Counted from the stretch's first letter, positions 10,542 to 22,105 are shown. The stretch: 64,000 nt of DNA from Gloeopeniophorella convolvens (GCA_022496205.1 WTXD01000037.1:124001-188000); one strand, 5' to 3'. Program-made: numbers and translations. The notes: generated by a model not told the origin, from the letters alone.

Positions 10542-10850
10542 CTACTCGACTTCGTCCGAGTCGGATAACACGAAGGGGTCTTGTGGCGAATCTCCAGGTA
10601 GGAGACGCGACGCCTCTGTGTACTCCTCGCGAGCAAGGCGCAGCTCCAGTAACGCTGGCCCCAACATCCAATAGCACCGGGCGACGGCCGCATTGGCCGC
10701 TTTCGCGGACTGTTCGGCCGCTTCTACGGACTGTTTGGCCGCTTGGACACCACGCTTGGCCTTCCTGAGGCGTTCAAAGAGGACGCGTAAGTCCTCTTTC
10801 GCCGACTCGGAACTTGCTGATTGGTCTAGGTCGGATGAGAGGGGCAGCAA
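10542..10850 (-). CDS. Small coiled-coil protein or exon
   Basis: Minus-strand frame of about 100 residues. It begins near LPLSSDLDQSASSES, has a regular alanine-rich helix (LRKAKRGVQAAKQSVEAAEQ, then SAKAANAAV) and ends with an acidic tail (FVLSDSDEVE). Part of the helix is coded by imperfect 21-bp DNA repeats, one heptad each. The listed start is a TTG, so a true start or an upstream exon is missing. It resembles in style the coiled-coil modules at 14.6-16.5 kb, though I see no close identity. Function unknown. Confidence 0.4.
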   Translation of the reverse strand: MLPLSSDLDQSASSESAKEDLRVLFERLRKAKRGVQAAKQSVEAAEQSAKAANAAVARCYWMLGPALLELRLAREEYTEASRLLPGDSPQDPFVLSDSDEVE

Positions 10851-12113
10851 TAAGCGCAGTGACGAATTGACGTACCATCACGGCTTCCACTACCATCGCG
10901 TGCTCGCGAGCCCTGCTGTGGGCCCTCTATGGGGCTGGTGGACTGAGACGAGCGGCCTGCCCCGGCGGCGGCGCTGAGTGCGGAGTTCTACATAAAGGCA
11001 ACGATTCGCAGCGCCCGACACAGTAGACATGAGAGGCGTACCAGGTGTGGCTTGGTGGTGTCCATGGCAAGGCGAGTGGCCTATCGCAGATGTTGGACGG
11101 ACCCTTTTATGTGGAATTGAATGTTTGTCACTTCTGGAAGCGGTCTGAACCGCACGACGGTGTCGGCACAAAGTGACGGGAAGCCTCGTGTTCTTCGCGG
11201 TGCGTAGGGTTACGCAGTCAAGGTGCAAACGTGTAATGGGGGCTGGCTGGCAATGACATGTTATGATGCGTGGGAGACGAGTGCAAGCGACCGAGTACGT
11301 ACGACCTCCTTGAATGTATCAACGATCCGCTCGGGTGGTGATAACAGAGACGTGGTGCTAGGCGCTGGCCATGCAGTAATCGAAAACCCCATGCGGGACA
11401 CGAGACGATGAGAACGACTTATCTAGCGAGGCGAGCGCAAGGCCTTCGCGCGCCATCCCAACCCTCTCGCCAAGAAGCGCAATGATGCGGCATGCCCCAT
11501 GTCCCACAATCACGGGCGCACGCATCTGCGGGGGCTCCATGCCTTTCACCCGGCGATCGGATGCAAGACGCTGCAGCACATGCTCGGGCATCTCGATTGA
11601 CGTTCTGCACACTGAACACGCGCCCAAAGAGGATATATAAAATTGGGTATTGTGGATAGCGCAAAAGGGGGAAACGGTCGGCGGCCCGGTGCTGACCCAT
11701 ATCCCACTGAGCTATACGGTAGCATGTGCCGCCGCAGGTGGGATCAATCTGAGGCTCCCGAGTCCCGGCCCGGAGGGCCCAAGTGACCGTATACTGCTGT
11801 CTCCTAGACTAGCTTGGCCCAATTTGGTAATCCTGTTGTTGTTGGTGAGAGCCTGCAGTTCCGTTGCCGGACTGGCCAGTAAGCGCATCGAGTTGGCACT
11901 CGAACCAGTGACGGGTTATCGCTGCGACCCCGCATTAGCCTGCAGCCCCGAATTATTTCTGTCTGATCGTGCCTGCTTGCTCCTCATGGCCGCGTCATCG
12001 GTCCTCGCAGATACTGCCGAACGGATCGCCACCAGTTGGTTGAGCACCGTGGAATTGCAAAGACAGGGTGAGGCCGCCGTCACGCTGCTTAGTGTGCGTA
12101 CTAAATGGTGCTA
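10851..12113. other. No confident gene
   Basis: An open frame at 11650-12114 has no recognisable domain. A TATATAAAA stretch near 11634 could be a promoter element, but no clear downstream gene starts there. Confidence 0.35.
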
Positions 12114-13323
12114 GGCGTGGACTGCGTGGTCGGCCCGTTCTCCAAAGAGGAGAAGACGCAGATCGCGTTGGCGATAGAACAATATCAGAAGGTGGGCTGC
12201 GGATTCCGCGAGGCGAGACACTGGCTTATTTAAACCCAGGAATTCGGACTGACTGAGGATGCGCTCGATGAGCTCATCCTGCACGGGGAGAAGCGGGACG
12301 GGTTCTGGCCATATATTGGTAAGTTGCACATAACGCGTCCTCCAGCATGGTTGAAACCAGAGCTTGAATGTCACAGCCCGCGCGGTGCCCTATCGACCAG
12401 TACGCGCAGTCTACTACCACGTTCGTCGTCACTATGAGGACCCTTCTCGGAGAGGGAAATGGGTGCCTTCGGAAGATCAGAAGTTGCGAGAGTACGAAGG
12501 ATTGACAATGCTAAATTCGATCGCGATTGACTTCATCCTAAGGCTCACCGAGAAGACTCGTGCCGATTGGGACCGCGTGGCCTCCAATCTGAACCGAGCA
12601 GCCAGCGACTGCCGCGACAGGCTTCGCGAGCTTCAAGCGATGGAGCGTGCAGCCAACAAGAAGGGTAAGTTGTCATGTTTATGCGTTGGCGTGAGATTGC
12701 TGTACTCAAGGACATTTCCCGGAGGGCGTTGGTCTCGGGATGAGGAGGCTCGCCTGGTAGAGATCGTTCAGCGCTTCAAGTCAGAGGGTCGTGCCATGGA
12801 TCGCCATGGGACCTGGAAGCTGGTGTCCGCCGACATGGGCCACGCTCGAACACCGAGGCAGTGCAGAAACAAATGGTTCGTCTCGTTCTCTCTGCTCGAT
12901 GTGGACGGTGCATCCTCACATTCAATTAGGACGGACTGCCTCCTGCCCAGGTTGAACAACGAAGGGACGACGCCTCATTGGGGAGACGCCGATTACGCTT
13001 TGTTATGTCTCAAGTACGTCATGTGACTCCGAATCCCTCATGCTTGTGAAATGACTTCGCGATCAGGATCGCCAGTCTAGATCTTGACTCAGATGAGGGC
13101 GTGCGTTGGAACACCCTGATCGACGAACGATGGAATCACTGGAGCGGAAAGATACTCCAGAAAAATGGAAGACTCTCAAAACCAGCGCATACACAGAGGG
13201 AGCCACGTTTCGAGGTATGTGCCGATCTCATCGTACCGACATATGCGATCCTAACCCTATGCAGAGATCGTCAACCGCCTCACGGAAAGGTTTCCTCTCC
13301 CTCAACCATCCTCAGAGGATTAG
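12114..13323 (+). pseudogene. REB1/TTF1-like Myb DNA-binding protein, probable frameshift near the 3' end
   Basis: Relative of REB1, a nuclear Myb/SANT-type DNA-binding protein that in model fungi acts in Pol I termination and chromatin organisation. Eight exons can be joined by eye: 12114-12191, 12240-12318, 12377-12491, 12543-12664, 12725-12875, 12930-13013, 13067-13214 and 13265-13323. The order is GPFSKEEKTQIALAIEQYQK, then LTEDALDELIL, then FWPYIARAVPYRPVRAVYYH, then two Myb repeats (GKWVPSEDQKLRE to ASDCRDRLR, and GRWSRDEEARLVEIV to ARTPRQCRNKW), then RLNNEGTTPHW, and last the DERWNHWSGKILQ region. At the A5 run 13161-13165 one A appears to be missing. Restoring phase would give a further family-like end, KWKTLKTSAYTEGATFREIV. 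The true start is uncertain, with an acceptor-like CTAG just upstream. It is either a recently broken paralogue or a homopolymer error. Confidence 0.75.
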
Positions 13324-13569
13324 AGGGGGTTCGCACTGGCGCCTATCCAGCGTCACGAGTCAGCTGGCCGTTATCTTTATGATATTGTATATACATTACC
13401 CACTTCACTAATTGCAGCGCACCATCTGTTTGAGATGTCCTTTCAACGAGGCCGACACGCGATGCAGCAATGATCGTGGAGCGGTGTCTTTAAACGGAAG
13501 CGATGATCACGGTCGCTATAACGGGGCCACTGGCCTGGTGACTATTAGTGTGGAGCTGGGTATCGTTCA
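13324..13569. other. Spacer downstream of REB1-like gene
   Basis: No gene is seen. It leads into the tandem module array. Confidence 0.35.
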
Positions 13570-14569
13570 ATGCGAACGGCGTTCTCAAATGGCAAGGTGA
13601 CTCGTCCTCGTTGGAACGGAGCCGTTCGCTTGGTGAACACCGTCCCCGACAAGGTCGCATGTTGGGAGTCAACTCATCCATTGATATCTACCCGAGCCCG
13701 GCGCATTGATGCCCTAGTCTCCAACGTGCAGACCTTAGTAATATTGATGCCCCAGGATTCAGAGCTTACATGTATCGGACGGCGCTCAGAAGGGTGGGCC
13801 TCAAAAGTAGGTGCGCGGTCCCGCGTGCTACCCGAATCACTGGCCCTGTGCGCTCTGATGTCATCAGGACGCAAGCTCTCGCCCCCAATTTACGGCCCTC
13901 CCAGAAAGCGGGTCAAGAGGTCTGGGACCCGCCGGTTGACAACGACGGTAGGTGGTACCTTCAGGGATCTAGTGGCAATGACGACTCACTGACGTTAACG
14001 CAGATGGAAATCTATATGACACTCACCTCGAACGGAGATGAGGACTGGGCGACATCCGAAGAAGACAGCGAGTCCGGCAAGAGCTCCGAGATTGGGGCGC
14101 ACCGAACAGGCTCTTCAAATGGAAAGGCGAATCGTCGTCTCTGGAACGGAGCCGCTCGCTCAATGAACACCGTGGCCCACGCACTCGCATGTAAGTAATG
14201 AGGTTTGCAGGGACCGTAACTCGTTCATTGATACCTACCCGAGCCCCACACATTGATGCCCCAGAATGGAGAGCTTACATGTACGCGACGACGCTCAGAA
14301 CGGTGGTCGGCTTTAAAAGTACATGCGCAATCCAGTGTGCTACCTCAATCACTCGCCCCGTCCGCTCGATGTCGTCAGAACAAAGCGGATCTCTACTCAG
14401 GGCCCTGCCAGCAAGCCGGTCAAGAAGTTAGCCCGGATGACGACGAGAGTAAGCGACCCCTCCGGATATCTCGTGGCAATCACGACTCACCACGGTTAAC
14501 ATAGATTCAGACACCACCAATCCGGACGGTACTCACCTGGACGAAGATGAGGACCCCACGAGTCGTCCG

Positions 14570-15257
14570 ATGTCGAGGTGGCAGAGAGTGTCTCCGGGAA
14601 GAGCTTTTACGATGTTCCGGGTAAGTGGCTTTGAATGTCAGTGGATCAATCTGATGCGCTCTAAACAGATCACATCGAGGATCTGGTGGAGGCCCTTCTC
14701 GCGTTGGAGACGCGCAGGGGAGAGAACCACGCGAGCCGGGAGGTGGTCCGATCGGCGAAGGCCAAGGTGGACAAGCTCAAGGAGGAGCATTCAAAGGCCG
14801 ATGAGGCGTTAAAGAGCGAGGTCGCGAGGTACCGTGGCCTCGCCCACGGGGACTGTCCGGTGAGATACTCAGTCGAAGAAGGCCCCGGAGGCAGCTACGC
14901 CCTCATCCGTAAGTTCGGTTGAATAGCCGTTGACTTCACTGATGCATTGTATACAGCAAAGGCCGTGATCTGGTGGGGAGCTGCATCGAGGTGGCAATGG
15001 TCAAAGCCCAGTTCGATTGGAAAGAAAAAGAGCTCGAAGACGTGAAGGAGGCCCTGATAGATGCCAGGGATAATCGCGAGGAGGCACGGGGCAACCTCGA
15101 ACGGGCGAAGCAGGACTTTGTCCAGGCGGTAAATAGCTGCGAGGCCGCCACCGCCGACCAACCGTCGGCGAACGAGGAGGTCAAGGGAATCCTCTGCCAT
15201 ATCAAGGCTGTCGGGCTCCCAGAGGAACGTTTTAGACCCACCGGTCGTCCATCCTGA
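14570..15257 (+). CDS. Coiled-coil module B (hypothetical)
   Basis: Not assigned to a family. An exon ends at GKSFYDVP, an intron of about 50 bp follows, then a long helical exon: DHIEDLVEALLALETRRGEN, REVVRSAKAKVDKLKEEHSK and DEALKSEVARYRGLAHG. After a second intron a further coiled-coil exon begins near RDLVGSCIEVAMVKAQFDW and continues KELEDVKEALIDARDNREEA to GLPEERFRPTGRPS and a stop at 15257. Heptad spacing is regular and charged residues alternate, as in a rod or dimerisation segment. It aligns with module C over LVEALLALETRR / LVESLLSVETHR. The 5' exons lie in the repeated part near 14115-14420 and their frames are uncertain. Confidence 0.5.
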
Positions 15258-15490
15258 CTCCGGAGTACATGCCACCTCGCGTGCCTCTCTCGTTTGCCCT
15301 CCTGTATTCTACCATCGCATTCATGTATTTCACGATTTCCTACTTGATGTTCCTCGCGCGCGCAATGACAATAATTCTCATGTGTGGGGCTCTCGGCGAT
15401 GGCCGGCCGACGTTGGTCGTCGCACCGGTTCTACAGGACATTGGCAATTCTCGGCTTGAGCGATTCCGGGGCCACGCGCCCACAATCATC

Positions 15491-16540
15491 GTCTCTGGGA
15501 GGGTGCCGCTCGCTCGATGAACACCGTGGCTGAGACGCTCGCATGTAAGTACTGACATTTACTGAGATCATGACTCGTTCATTGATAGCTACCCGAGCCC
15601 CGTTCATTGATGTCCCAAAATGCAGAGCTTACATGAATCAGACGGCGCTCAGAAGGGTGCTGGGGTTCAAAAGAGCGTGCGCGGTCCAGGGGCTACCTCA
15701 ACCACCCTCTCCATTCGCTCTCATGTCAGCACAAACCGATCCCGCCACTCCGAAGAGCGGCACAGTCCGCAAGCATCACGCGAAGCCTCCGGGGCCCCGG
15801 ATGACGGCGATGGTAAGTGACTCCTTCAGATACCCTGTGGCAATGACGACTCACCATCCGGGCGCCCAGGGGCAAAAGTCAGGGTCCTGGGACGAGGGCG
15901 CTGTTGTTTCCAACGTCGAGGAGATAGTCCGTCGCGAGGAATTGGATTCCAACCGGCTTCCACGTGAGTTCTGTTGGGTGCACATTGACTCTACTGATGT
16001 GTGGTATCCAGGACACCTGGCCGAGCTGGTGGAGAGCCTCCTCAGTGTGGAGACGCACAGGGCCAGGATCGCCTGGTGCGTTGAGGCCGTCAAAGATGCG
16101 GAGAGGTTAGTGCGCCTGCGTGAGGGAGAGCTCTCACGCGTGGAGAAGCGGCAGAAGGCCGCGAACGACGAGTATGACGCCCTCCTTTTGGGGCATGTCC
16201 CGACGGCCCACAGCAGTGTGATCCGCTCCGGTAAGTGCTGATCACTCTGAGTTGACTTTGCTGATGCGCCACGCACAGCACGCCCCGACGAGCTGGTGGT
16301 AGATACTTAGCCGTGGAGACCGCCAAGGAAGCGTCCTCCTGGTATACTTACGGGGCCTAGGAAGCGGTGAGACATCTGAGAGGTGTCCGGGAGGAGCTAT
16401 CAGATGCGGAGAAGGACGCGGCCACCGCTGTCCGGCAGTACGAGGCCGTGGTTGCAAGGCAACCCACGACGAGCAACAGCGATCGCGACAACCTTCTCCT
16501 GTTTCTCAATGCTCGCGGACTCGCAAAGAAGCGGGAGTAG
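15491..16540 (+). CDS. Coiled-coil module C (hypothetical)
   Basis: Paralogue of module B. Frame 15570-16241 is open for 223 codons even through two probable introns, GTAAGT..GCCCAG of 57 bp and GTGAGT..ATCCAG of 48 bp, both multiples of three. Coding parts read RAYMNQTALRRVLGFKRACA, a serine/proline-rich linker, EGAVVSNVEEIVRREELDSN and HLAELVESLLSVETHRARIA, followed by a coiled coil (DAERLVRLREGELSRVEKRQ). A last helical part (EELSDAEKDAATAVRQYEAV) ends at LNARGLAKKRE with a stop near 16540. A TAG lies within the last stretch in one frame, so the join is unsure. Function unknown. Confidence 0.45.
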
Positions 16541-17689
16541 ACATGCTACCGCTCGCGCCCCCTGCCCCGTGGAATTAGTGCATTTTTACAATCATGTTAT
16601 TACGTTCTCTGCAGACTGCCGCTCTCAGGTCTGACTGAGGCCTGCTTCATCGCGCGCGTAATGATAAGATTTTCGCTGGCTGTGTGGGAACTGATCGATA
16701 AACGCCGATAATCGGCCCCGGGTCTGGGTCCTGGTCGCTTCTCAACTTGAGCGCTAGCCCCAAACTTCGACGTCTCGATGACTGTAAATCCATTTACGAC
16801 TCAATAGTTGCTCCATGGTATGTCGATAATCCTCCGATAAGGCACTTGCTGACTCTTGGGTTAGAAGAATCTATGTATGCAAGCAACCAGGTTCGTCAGG
16901 GCCCCGCTAGAGTGGTACTACTTTGTCGGCAATCGCATGTTCATAGCGGCGCGTCTCAGCGGGTGCGTCGCAACACTGCTACTATTTGCCAAGGTCCTAA
17001 CCCCTACTTCCCGCCCAGCCACAATCAGCTCGGGTACAGCGGCGTTGAGGCGGATAGACGTCATATTCATCGATTTGTCAAGATTTGTCCCACGTGCACC
17101 CTCTGGCCAGTCACATGACCCAGTCGCGACCTTGCAGAGATCCTGCATGGATCTGCGTGTGAAAGTCACCCTTGCCATGGTTTTTTGGAAGGTACTCCAG
17201 CTATCTCATGTTTACCAGAGATTGTCTGCGGCTCTCATCACCAACTGGGGACGATAGAGTCTCGCCCTCTGGCCCGCGCACCGGCAGGTATCTCGCGCAT
17301 TGGTTGCATCCTCCAAAGTAGACTTTCAGTATGGGGACTGCATTGAAGTGAACGCGAGAAGGTATGCACCCGTGCCACACCAGCGTGACATGGGCGCTCG
17401 GCGCGTTCCTCACCTGGTGCTGTGTGCTCACCTGCCCAACCCACTCTCCCGCCGTATCTGTGCATCCACCACCCTATCATCGCCTTAGGGTGAGCCCTCA
17501 AGATAATTTCACCCTTTCAGTATGACGAAAAGGATCCAGAATGCCGCGGATCACCATGAATGTTGCTGACCGACGGGTCGCCTGTGGCGTTGCAAGAATG
17601 CGGCGGCTAGTACGTCCTAGAGAGCTCTCTTGAAGTTGAGTGGCTAACGGTTGGCCTAGTTATCCTTTTTCTGCTGTACTGGGACTGCG
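16541..17689. other. No confident gene
   Basis: A frame at 16877-17257 encodes a hydrophobic stretch (FIAARLSGCVATLLLFAKVL) that could be a membrane segment, but it has no family pattern or clear splice context. Nothing else is seen. Confidence 0.35.
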
Positions 17690-18094
17690 ATTCGAGTTGA
17701 AGAGCAAGTCCTTCAAGATCGGCACGATCAATATGCTCGCGATATCGTCGAGGACCACAAGAGCCCCGGTGATCAACGCAGAGTCAATCAACCGCCCCAA
17801 ACCCCGCGCGAGCTCTCTGGACGTAGCTGCAGCGATGTTCCCGAGCCAGACCAGGACATCCGACCATCACCAGGTGGATCGTCCTCGATGCTGGGGGGCG
17901 GTGAAGGCCTTTCACTGCTAAATGGTCAGTCGTCGTCCTACGATAACACCTCGCACTTCCGAGGCGAGATGGTTCCACGGTTGACCTTTACTGGATACGG
18001 GAACTACGGAAGTGGACACCATGGAGGAGATGAGGGATATATAGTCGGCACTGGAGGGTGGTACTGGAGAAACGAGCAGTGGGGCTATGAGTAG
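17690..18094 (+). CDS. Hypothetical protein with glycine/tyrosine-rich C-terminus
   Basis: Not recognised. One frame stays open from about 17690, reading a charged helix (IRVEEQVLQDRHDQYARDIV), a proline-rich linker (RRVNQPPQTPRELSGRS, PEPDQDIRPSPGGSSS) and a Gly/Tyr-rich end (TFTGYGNYGSGHHGGDEG, WYWRNEQWGYE) with the stop at 18094. It is probably the last exon of a larger gene whose 5' exons I cannot place. The low-complexity tail suggests a disordered, possibly RNA-binding or structural protein, which is only a guess. Confidence 0.35.
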   Translation: MRVEEQVLQDRHDQYARDIVEDHKSPGDQRRVNQPPQTPRELSGRSCSDVPEPDQDIRPSPGGSSSMLGGGEGLSLLNGQSSSYDNTSHFRGEMVPRLTFTGYGNYGSGHHGGDEGYIVGTGGWYWRNEQWGYE

Positions 18095-20308
18095 GCGGTC
18101 TTGTAGGTTGTTCTTACAGGATCTCCCGCCCGCAAGCGGGGTGCACGGAAAGTGTCTCCTCGCGCGCGAGGTCGTGGACTGTCGCACTATAGTTGCCTCG
18201 CACGCAGTGCCAACACCCAAGGGCACTATGCCCGGCGTCCTTGGATTCGACGCGCCTCGGCCACCACGATACACTCCTATACTGGGGCTTCTCGGGTCTC
18301 GTCGGAATGGCATCGCGGCCGCCCCACTGGCTAACCAGGTGAGTCATCAATTCAAACAGTGTGAGAGATTTGCTCACCGCTTGAGTTCGGCGGTCTTCAT
18401 GCACCTCCATTTCGGCCATGCTCGCGCTGGCGCTCCGGCCGTTCTGCTGAACTTTCCTGCCATGCACCGTCGCGCGCCCCTTGGACATCTCCCCGCATTT
18501 GAGTTGGTGTTTGTGTACATGGGGACGATATAATTGGAACTGAATACTACCCGTACATAGACGACTTTATCATAACTTGTTATGACACCCACACGACTCA
18601 TAAATAAATAGCATTGAGTAGAAAGAGACAGAACAGAAAAGGACCCGATATGACTGAGATTTCGACTGTGAGGGCTTGTCGGCGCCGGCGCCCGGAAAAA
18701 CAGAAGCACGCGCACCATCTCAAGTAGCAGCTTGAATACAGCGCGCCGCTTGGTGCACTGTGGCTCGCAACCCAAACGCAGGCGGGTGTGTGCACAATAT
18801 CACACATGGACCGTGGATGATTTCCGAGGTCGATGGCCGTGTTCCGTGGGAGCAGCACGCCACAAGGTCAGGGCGCAAGTTGGCAGGAATGACGTGCGCC
18901 GACTTTTTGTCTTACTGAGTCGACTGCTGTCGATCAACAATGGGACCGGAGATCCCCGCGTCAGCTGTGTGCATGCTACCGTATAGTCAGAAAGTGTGTC
19001 ACACGCCAGCGGCAATCTTGCTTACGTCAATTCCAGCTCACTAAGGCGCAGTTGCAGGTGCAGGGGCATGTGTTGAGGCATTGCGTGACGAGTCGTCCAG
19101 GCTCCGACGCGCCGACACTAGCTTACCATGCGGGCTGTACTCAGTCAAAGCCTTGCTAATCACATACGATGCCCGTCATGATAGACCCGCCACGGAGAGT
19201 ACCGCATGTGGTGTGTATGTTGTATAGAATAAATAGGGAGTGTTTCTAGGAGCGCGCGGGCAAAGAGAATCGTCGCCTCAGCTCATGCGCGCTCTCACAG
19301 ACACGGAACTCCTTTCTGTTCACCTGGATAAAGAGAATCACCGCCTGGGCGAGGTCGGAGACAGGTAAGTACAAAAGTATGGTACTGTGCTCACCTCAGT
19401 TCACGCGCGCTCCAGCGGACAGGGGCAAAATTTTCAGGGACATTGGCTTGACCCTCGAGCATCACAACTTCATATGGTACCAAGACAATCGGTCCAATAG
19501 GATCAAAGATACGGTCCTCGCGGTGAGGCCGCAGGTGCGAGCACACACAAGTCGATACCCCGGGCCGGCGGTCCGGGTCGTAAAGTCAACATAGCGAAAG
19601 GACTGCGCGGGCGTTTGTCCGTACACGCGTGCCCGAAACGAAGAGCGAAACGAACATAAGTTCTCGCTTCCGACATGTTGCGTGCGAGTAGGACATGCGT
19701 CTCGCTGTGGGTTCTGAATCAGATCATTGGTATTGGGTTGGTGAATGATCAAACGCAAGGATACTTCGAACTCTGCGTGGAATCCATTCCGATCCGGTGA
19801 GCGTGCCACGCGGGATTCGGAATTAGGAGCTAACGTGCGCTAACTTCGCAGATCGACACGCCACCCTGCGTGCACTCGGCATAGAACTCAGGAATAAGGA
19901 CATAGAAAGAGGGTGATCGGTAATATCACGATCCTTGATGAAGCTGATGTTGACGAACATGTAGCGAGCCACCCATAAAGCAGAACTGTCTCATGATTTG
20001 GTACTGCAGGTGACCGATGACCGGTGATATCGCACACAGGCCACCCTGAAGACGGCGAGGCGATCGGAGAATTGTGATTGGGCCGTAGGCTCATCCCCAT
20101 CATAGAACTGATGAGGCTTATGAGGGGGAATGGGCAGGCTCTCACCCCTACGCGCACTGGTACCTGCCCATGTTCAACTTCCCTGTCAGCCCTCTCACAC
20201 CGGGTGCCTATAACACAAATGGCCACAGGGTCCCCCTGAGCAGCTTGGTGTGCGGTCCTCGCTCCAGGTAAGAATGAATAGGCGCTATCGTTTGATAGCT
20301 CGAGATTG
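18095..20308. other. Repeat-bearing intergenic region
   Basis: Contains one inverted copy of the 45-bp repeat and, at 18950-19010, a block that resembles 22984-23060 (shared GGAGATCCCCG, GTGTGCATGCTACCGT and TAGTCAGAAAG). Only short shadow frames otherwise. The last few hundred bases may hold 5' exons of the DUF6698 gene. Confidence 0.4.
19072..19116 (-). repeat. 45-bp dispersed repeat, copy 3 (inverted)
   Basis: Exact reverse complement of 3393-3437. The flank on its left side resembles that of copy 4, which suggests copies 3 and 4 belong to one larger decayed repeat. Confidence 0.9.
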
Positions 20309-21636
20309 ATGACGGCGGGCAGGCAGGACACCGACCTCCTGATCATGCTGGGAGGCATGTTCGGCCTATTGGGAGAGATGTGGAAACCCATTGACAAGAT
20401 CATCACGACCGGCATCGAAAGCTCGCGCGAGGGAACGCTCAGTGAACGATATAAGGGCAATGACACGTACTTCCTAGAGTTGGTCAAGTAAATGTATCTT
20501 CGCGGAGTGAGGCTGACGTTCAGAGAAGGAGGAACAGAAACCGCAAGCTGTTCAGGGTCCTGTTGTACGTTGTGCCCGACCTGATTGACCAGTGCCGTAA
20601 GTGTGGACCTTCTGGCCCTCGGAGAATCGGGGAAGCAGTACGTGACATAGAAGTCAATAGAGACTCACCTGAACGTGCGCGGGTCTAACAGCTCGATGGA
20701 GGACGCAGACAGATACACTCAAACATCGTACGCATGGTCCAACGATCCATCCTCGACTGGCACGATTGGGATGGCGATATGTCCGAGGTCGTGGACAAGG
20801 CTAACCGTGGTTTCAATCACGCGGAGTTCGGGAGACTTCTCTGCCCTGCCTCCTACAACTGGAATGACGAGAAGTACGTCGTGCCACTTGCATTGACGTT
20901 GAACAATACTCAAGTGAGGTAGGGTACGCCTTGGCCTACAGACCAACAACAAGGAATACCCAGTGGGAGCCTCCGACTGGCCCGCGTTCATGTGGGAGGA
21001 CCCCCGGAATATCGACACCGACCAGCTTCTCAAAGGTTTCCTACGTGGCCAGCTTATAGTCAAGGTATGAGGCTTATCTAGTTCCAAAACGGATGCCTAA
21101 TGAGAAGATAGGCCGTCCGCAGCATTCTGTTCCGTCCAGTGAGTACCCGAAACGGAAACCAGCCCAAGCCCGGAACCTCAAATATCCAATCCGCGAGGTC
21201 ACTTTCGGCATAGTGACTTACGCGGCGACCATAGTAAGTCATTGTGTCTCTTACAACGATCGGGTGCGTCGACAGGACCCAACCTAGGTACGCTTTGCTT
21301 TGAGTTCTGAGCCAATGTTCTATCCGGGCGGATCAGATGGCAAGTGGCCCTACCAGAAATTCTATACGAGCATCGTGGCCATTATTACGGCGATGGATCC
21401 AGAAGACCGCAAGGAGCTGAAAGAGTGGTGGAATCTGTAAGTTGTGCGTGTGTGGGCCAGTCAAGTAACTAACATATTGTGCCTCCAGGCAAGTCTTCGG
21501 GCATAGGCAGGGTCACGTAGACGAAGACAACCTCATGGAAACTGCCCTCGTGGAAGCCCAAGAGGAGGACAGCGTGATGTGGCGGATGATCGCACAGATG
21601 CACGCTGACAAGGTCTGGTCCGTCCTGTCATGGTGA
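20309..21636 (+). CDS. DUF6698-family protein
   Basis: Member of a basidiomycete-restricted family of unknown function (DUF6698), common as many diverged copies in Agaricomycetes. Recognisable parts in order are an N-terminal helix (LLGEMWKPIDKIITTGIESS), KLFRVLLYVVPDLIDQC, NRGFNHAEFGRLLCPASYNW, PVGASDWPAFMWEDPRN, LKGFLRGQLIVK, RNLKYPIREVTFGIVTYAAT, VRFALSSEPMFYPGGSDGKW, KFYTSIVAIITAMD, KELKEWWNLQVFG, and a C-terminal tail ending at VLSW. Introns are about 40-60 bp, for example 20483-20523 (GTCAAG..TTCAG). The phase across the intron near 20597-20691 does not work with the obvious splice sites, so either a site is misplaced or the gene is slightly damaged. The ATG at 20309 is provisional. Confidence 0.65.
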
Positions 21637-21713
21637 CGACGATATAGTGCAACCGTGTTCCATCATGCGCCTGGCTAGTGTACTACTGTCTATCCCCGGT
21701 GCCTAATATATTG

Positions 21714-22105
21714 CTGGAGTGCAAGTCGCGTTCTGCGCTCGGACTCCCGAGCGGGCCGACTTCCCGGATCCTTTCCCGATACCCCTGCTAACTCCGGCTT
21801 TTGCCTCGTTCGGCCGCATCCTCCCTAGTTCCCGCATACAAAAATTGGCTCTCAGTCTCGCCTCTACTCAATGATGACGCGCAGAAAAACCACGCAATCA
21901 ACGACGCAGTTATGACGGACGCGCGGTCATTATAATAGGTTTCTCTTGTGTCTGGCCTTTTGTGCCCCAGCTCCCGAAAATCCATGTGATTGCCCCATTG
22001 TAAATATACTAAAACTACCATACAGTCGCGTAGTATAAAATGTAGTATGTACAGGCTACGAATAGCAGTGTTTCCACATTTCACGTTGCCCTTTTCCCTT
22101 GCGCT
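21714..22105. repeat. Diverged direct repeat, copy 1 (~390 bp)
   Basis: Matches 22478-22868 in the same orientation at moderate identity. Shared parts are GCAAGTCGCG, CCCGGATCCTT, AGCTCCCGCAT-like ends, TCTGGCCTTT, CTCCCGAAA, and a nearly exact TAGTATAAAATGTAGTATGTAC at 22031. The TATAAAA inside the conserved part could be a promoter, for example of a decayed LTR, but no TG..CA ends or target duplication were found. Confidence 0.65.

Larger units (their letters stand above)
13570..16540 (+). repeat. Threefold tandem array of related gene modules
   Basis: Three diverged copies of one segment lie in the same orientation. Copy A starts near 13590, copy B near 14115 and copy C near 15480. Each shares a 'TGGAACGGAGCCGYTCGCT' type start, a GAACACCGT..CGCAT donor region (GTAAGT in B and C, lost in A), CTACCCGAGCCC, an AGAGCTTACATG exon start and ACGGCGCTCAGAA. 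Copies B and C continue into homologous coiled-coil exons. The order suggests successive tandem duplication of one small gene. Confidence 0.7.

Noticed and set aside
11640..11960. Possible tRNA on the minus strand (TAGCTCAGTGGGAT looks like an A box; GGTTCGAGTGCC near 11895 looks like a B box)
   Set aside because: The two parts are too far apart and on testing give no matching acceptor stem. The B-box-like part lacks the required C after the T loop.
16877..17257. Membrane protein gene
   Set aside because: One hydrophobic stretch only, in a 126-codon frame with no supporting splice sites, family match or conservation evidence.
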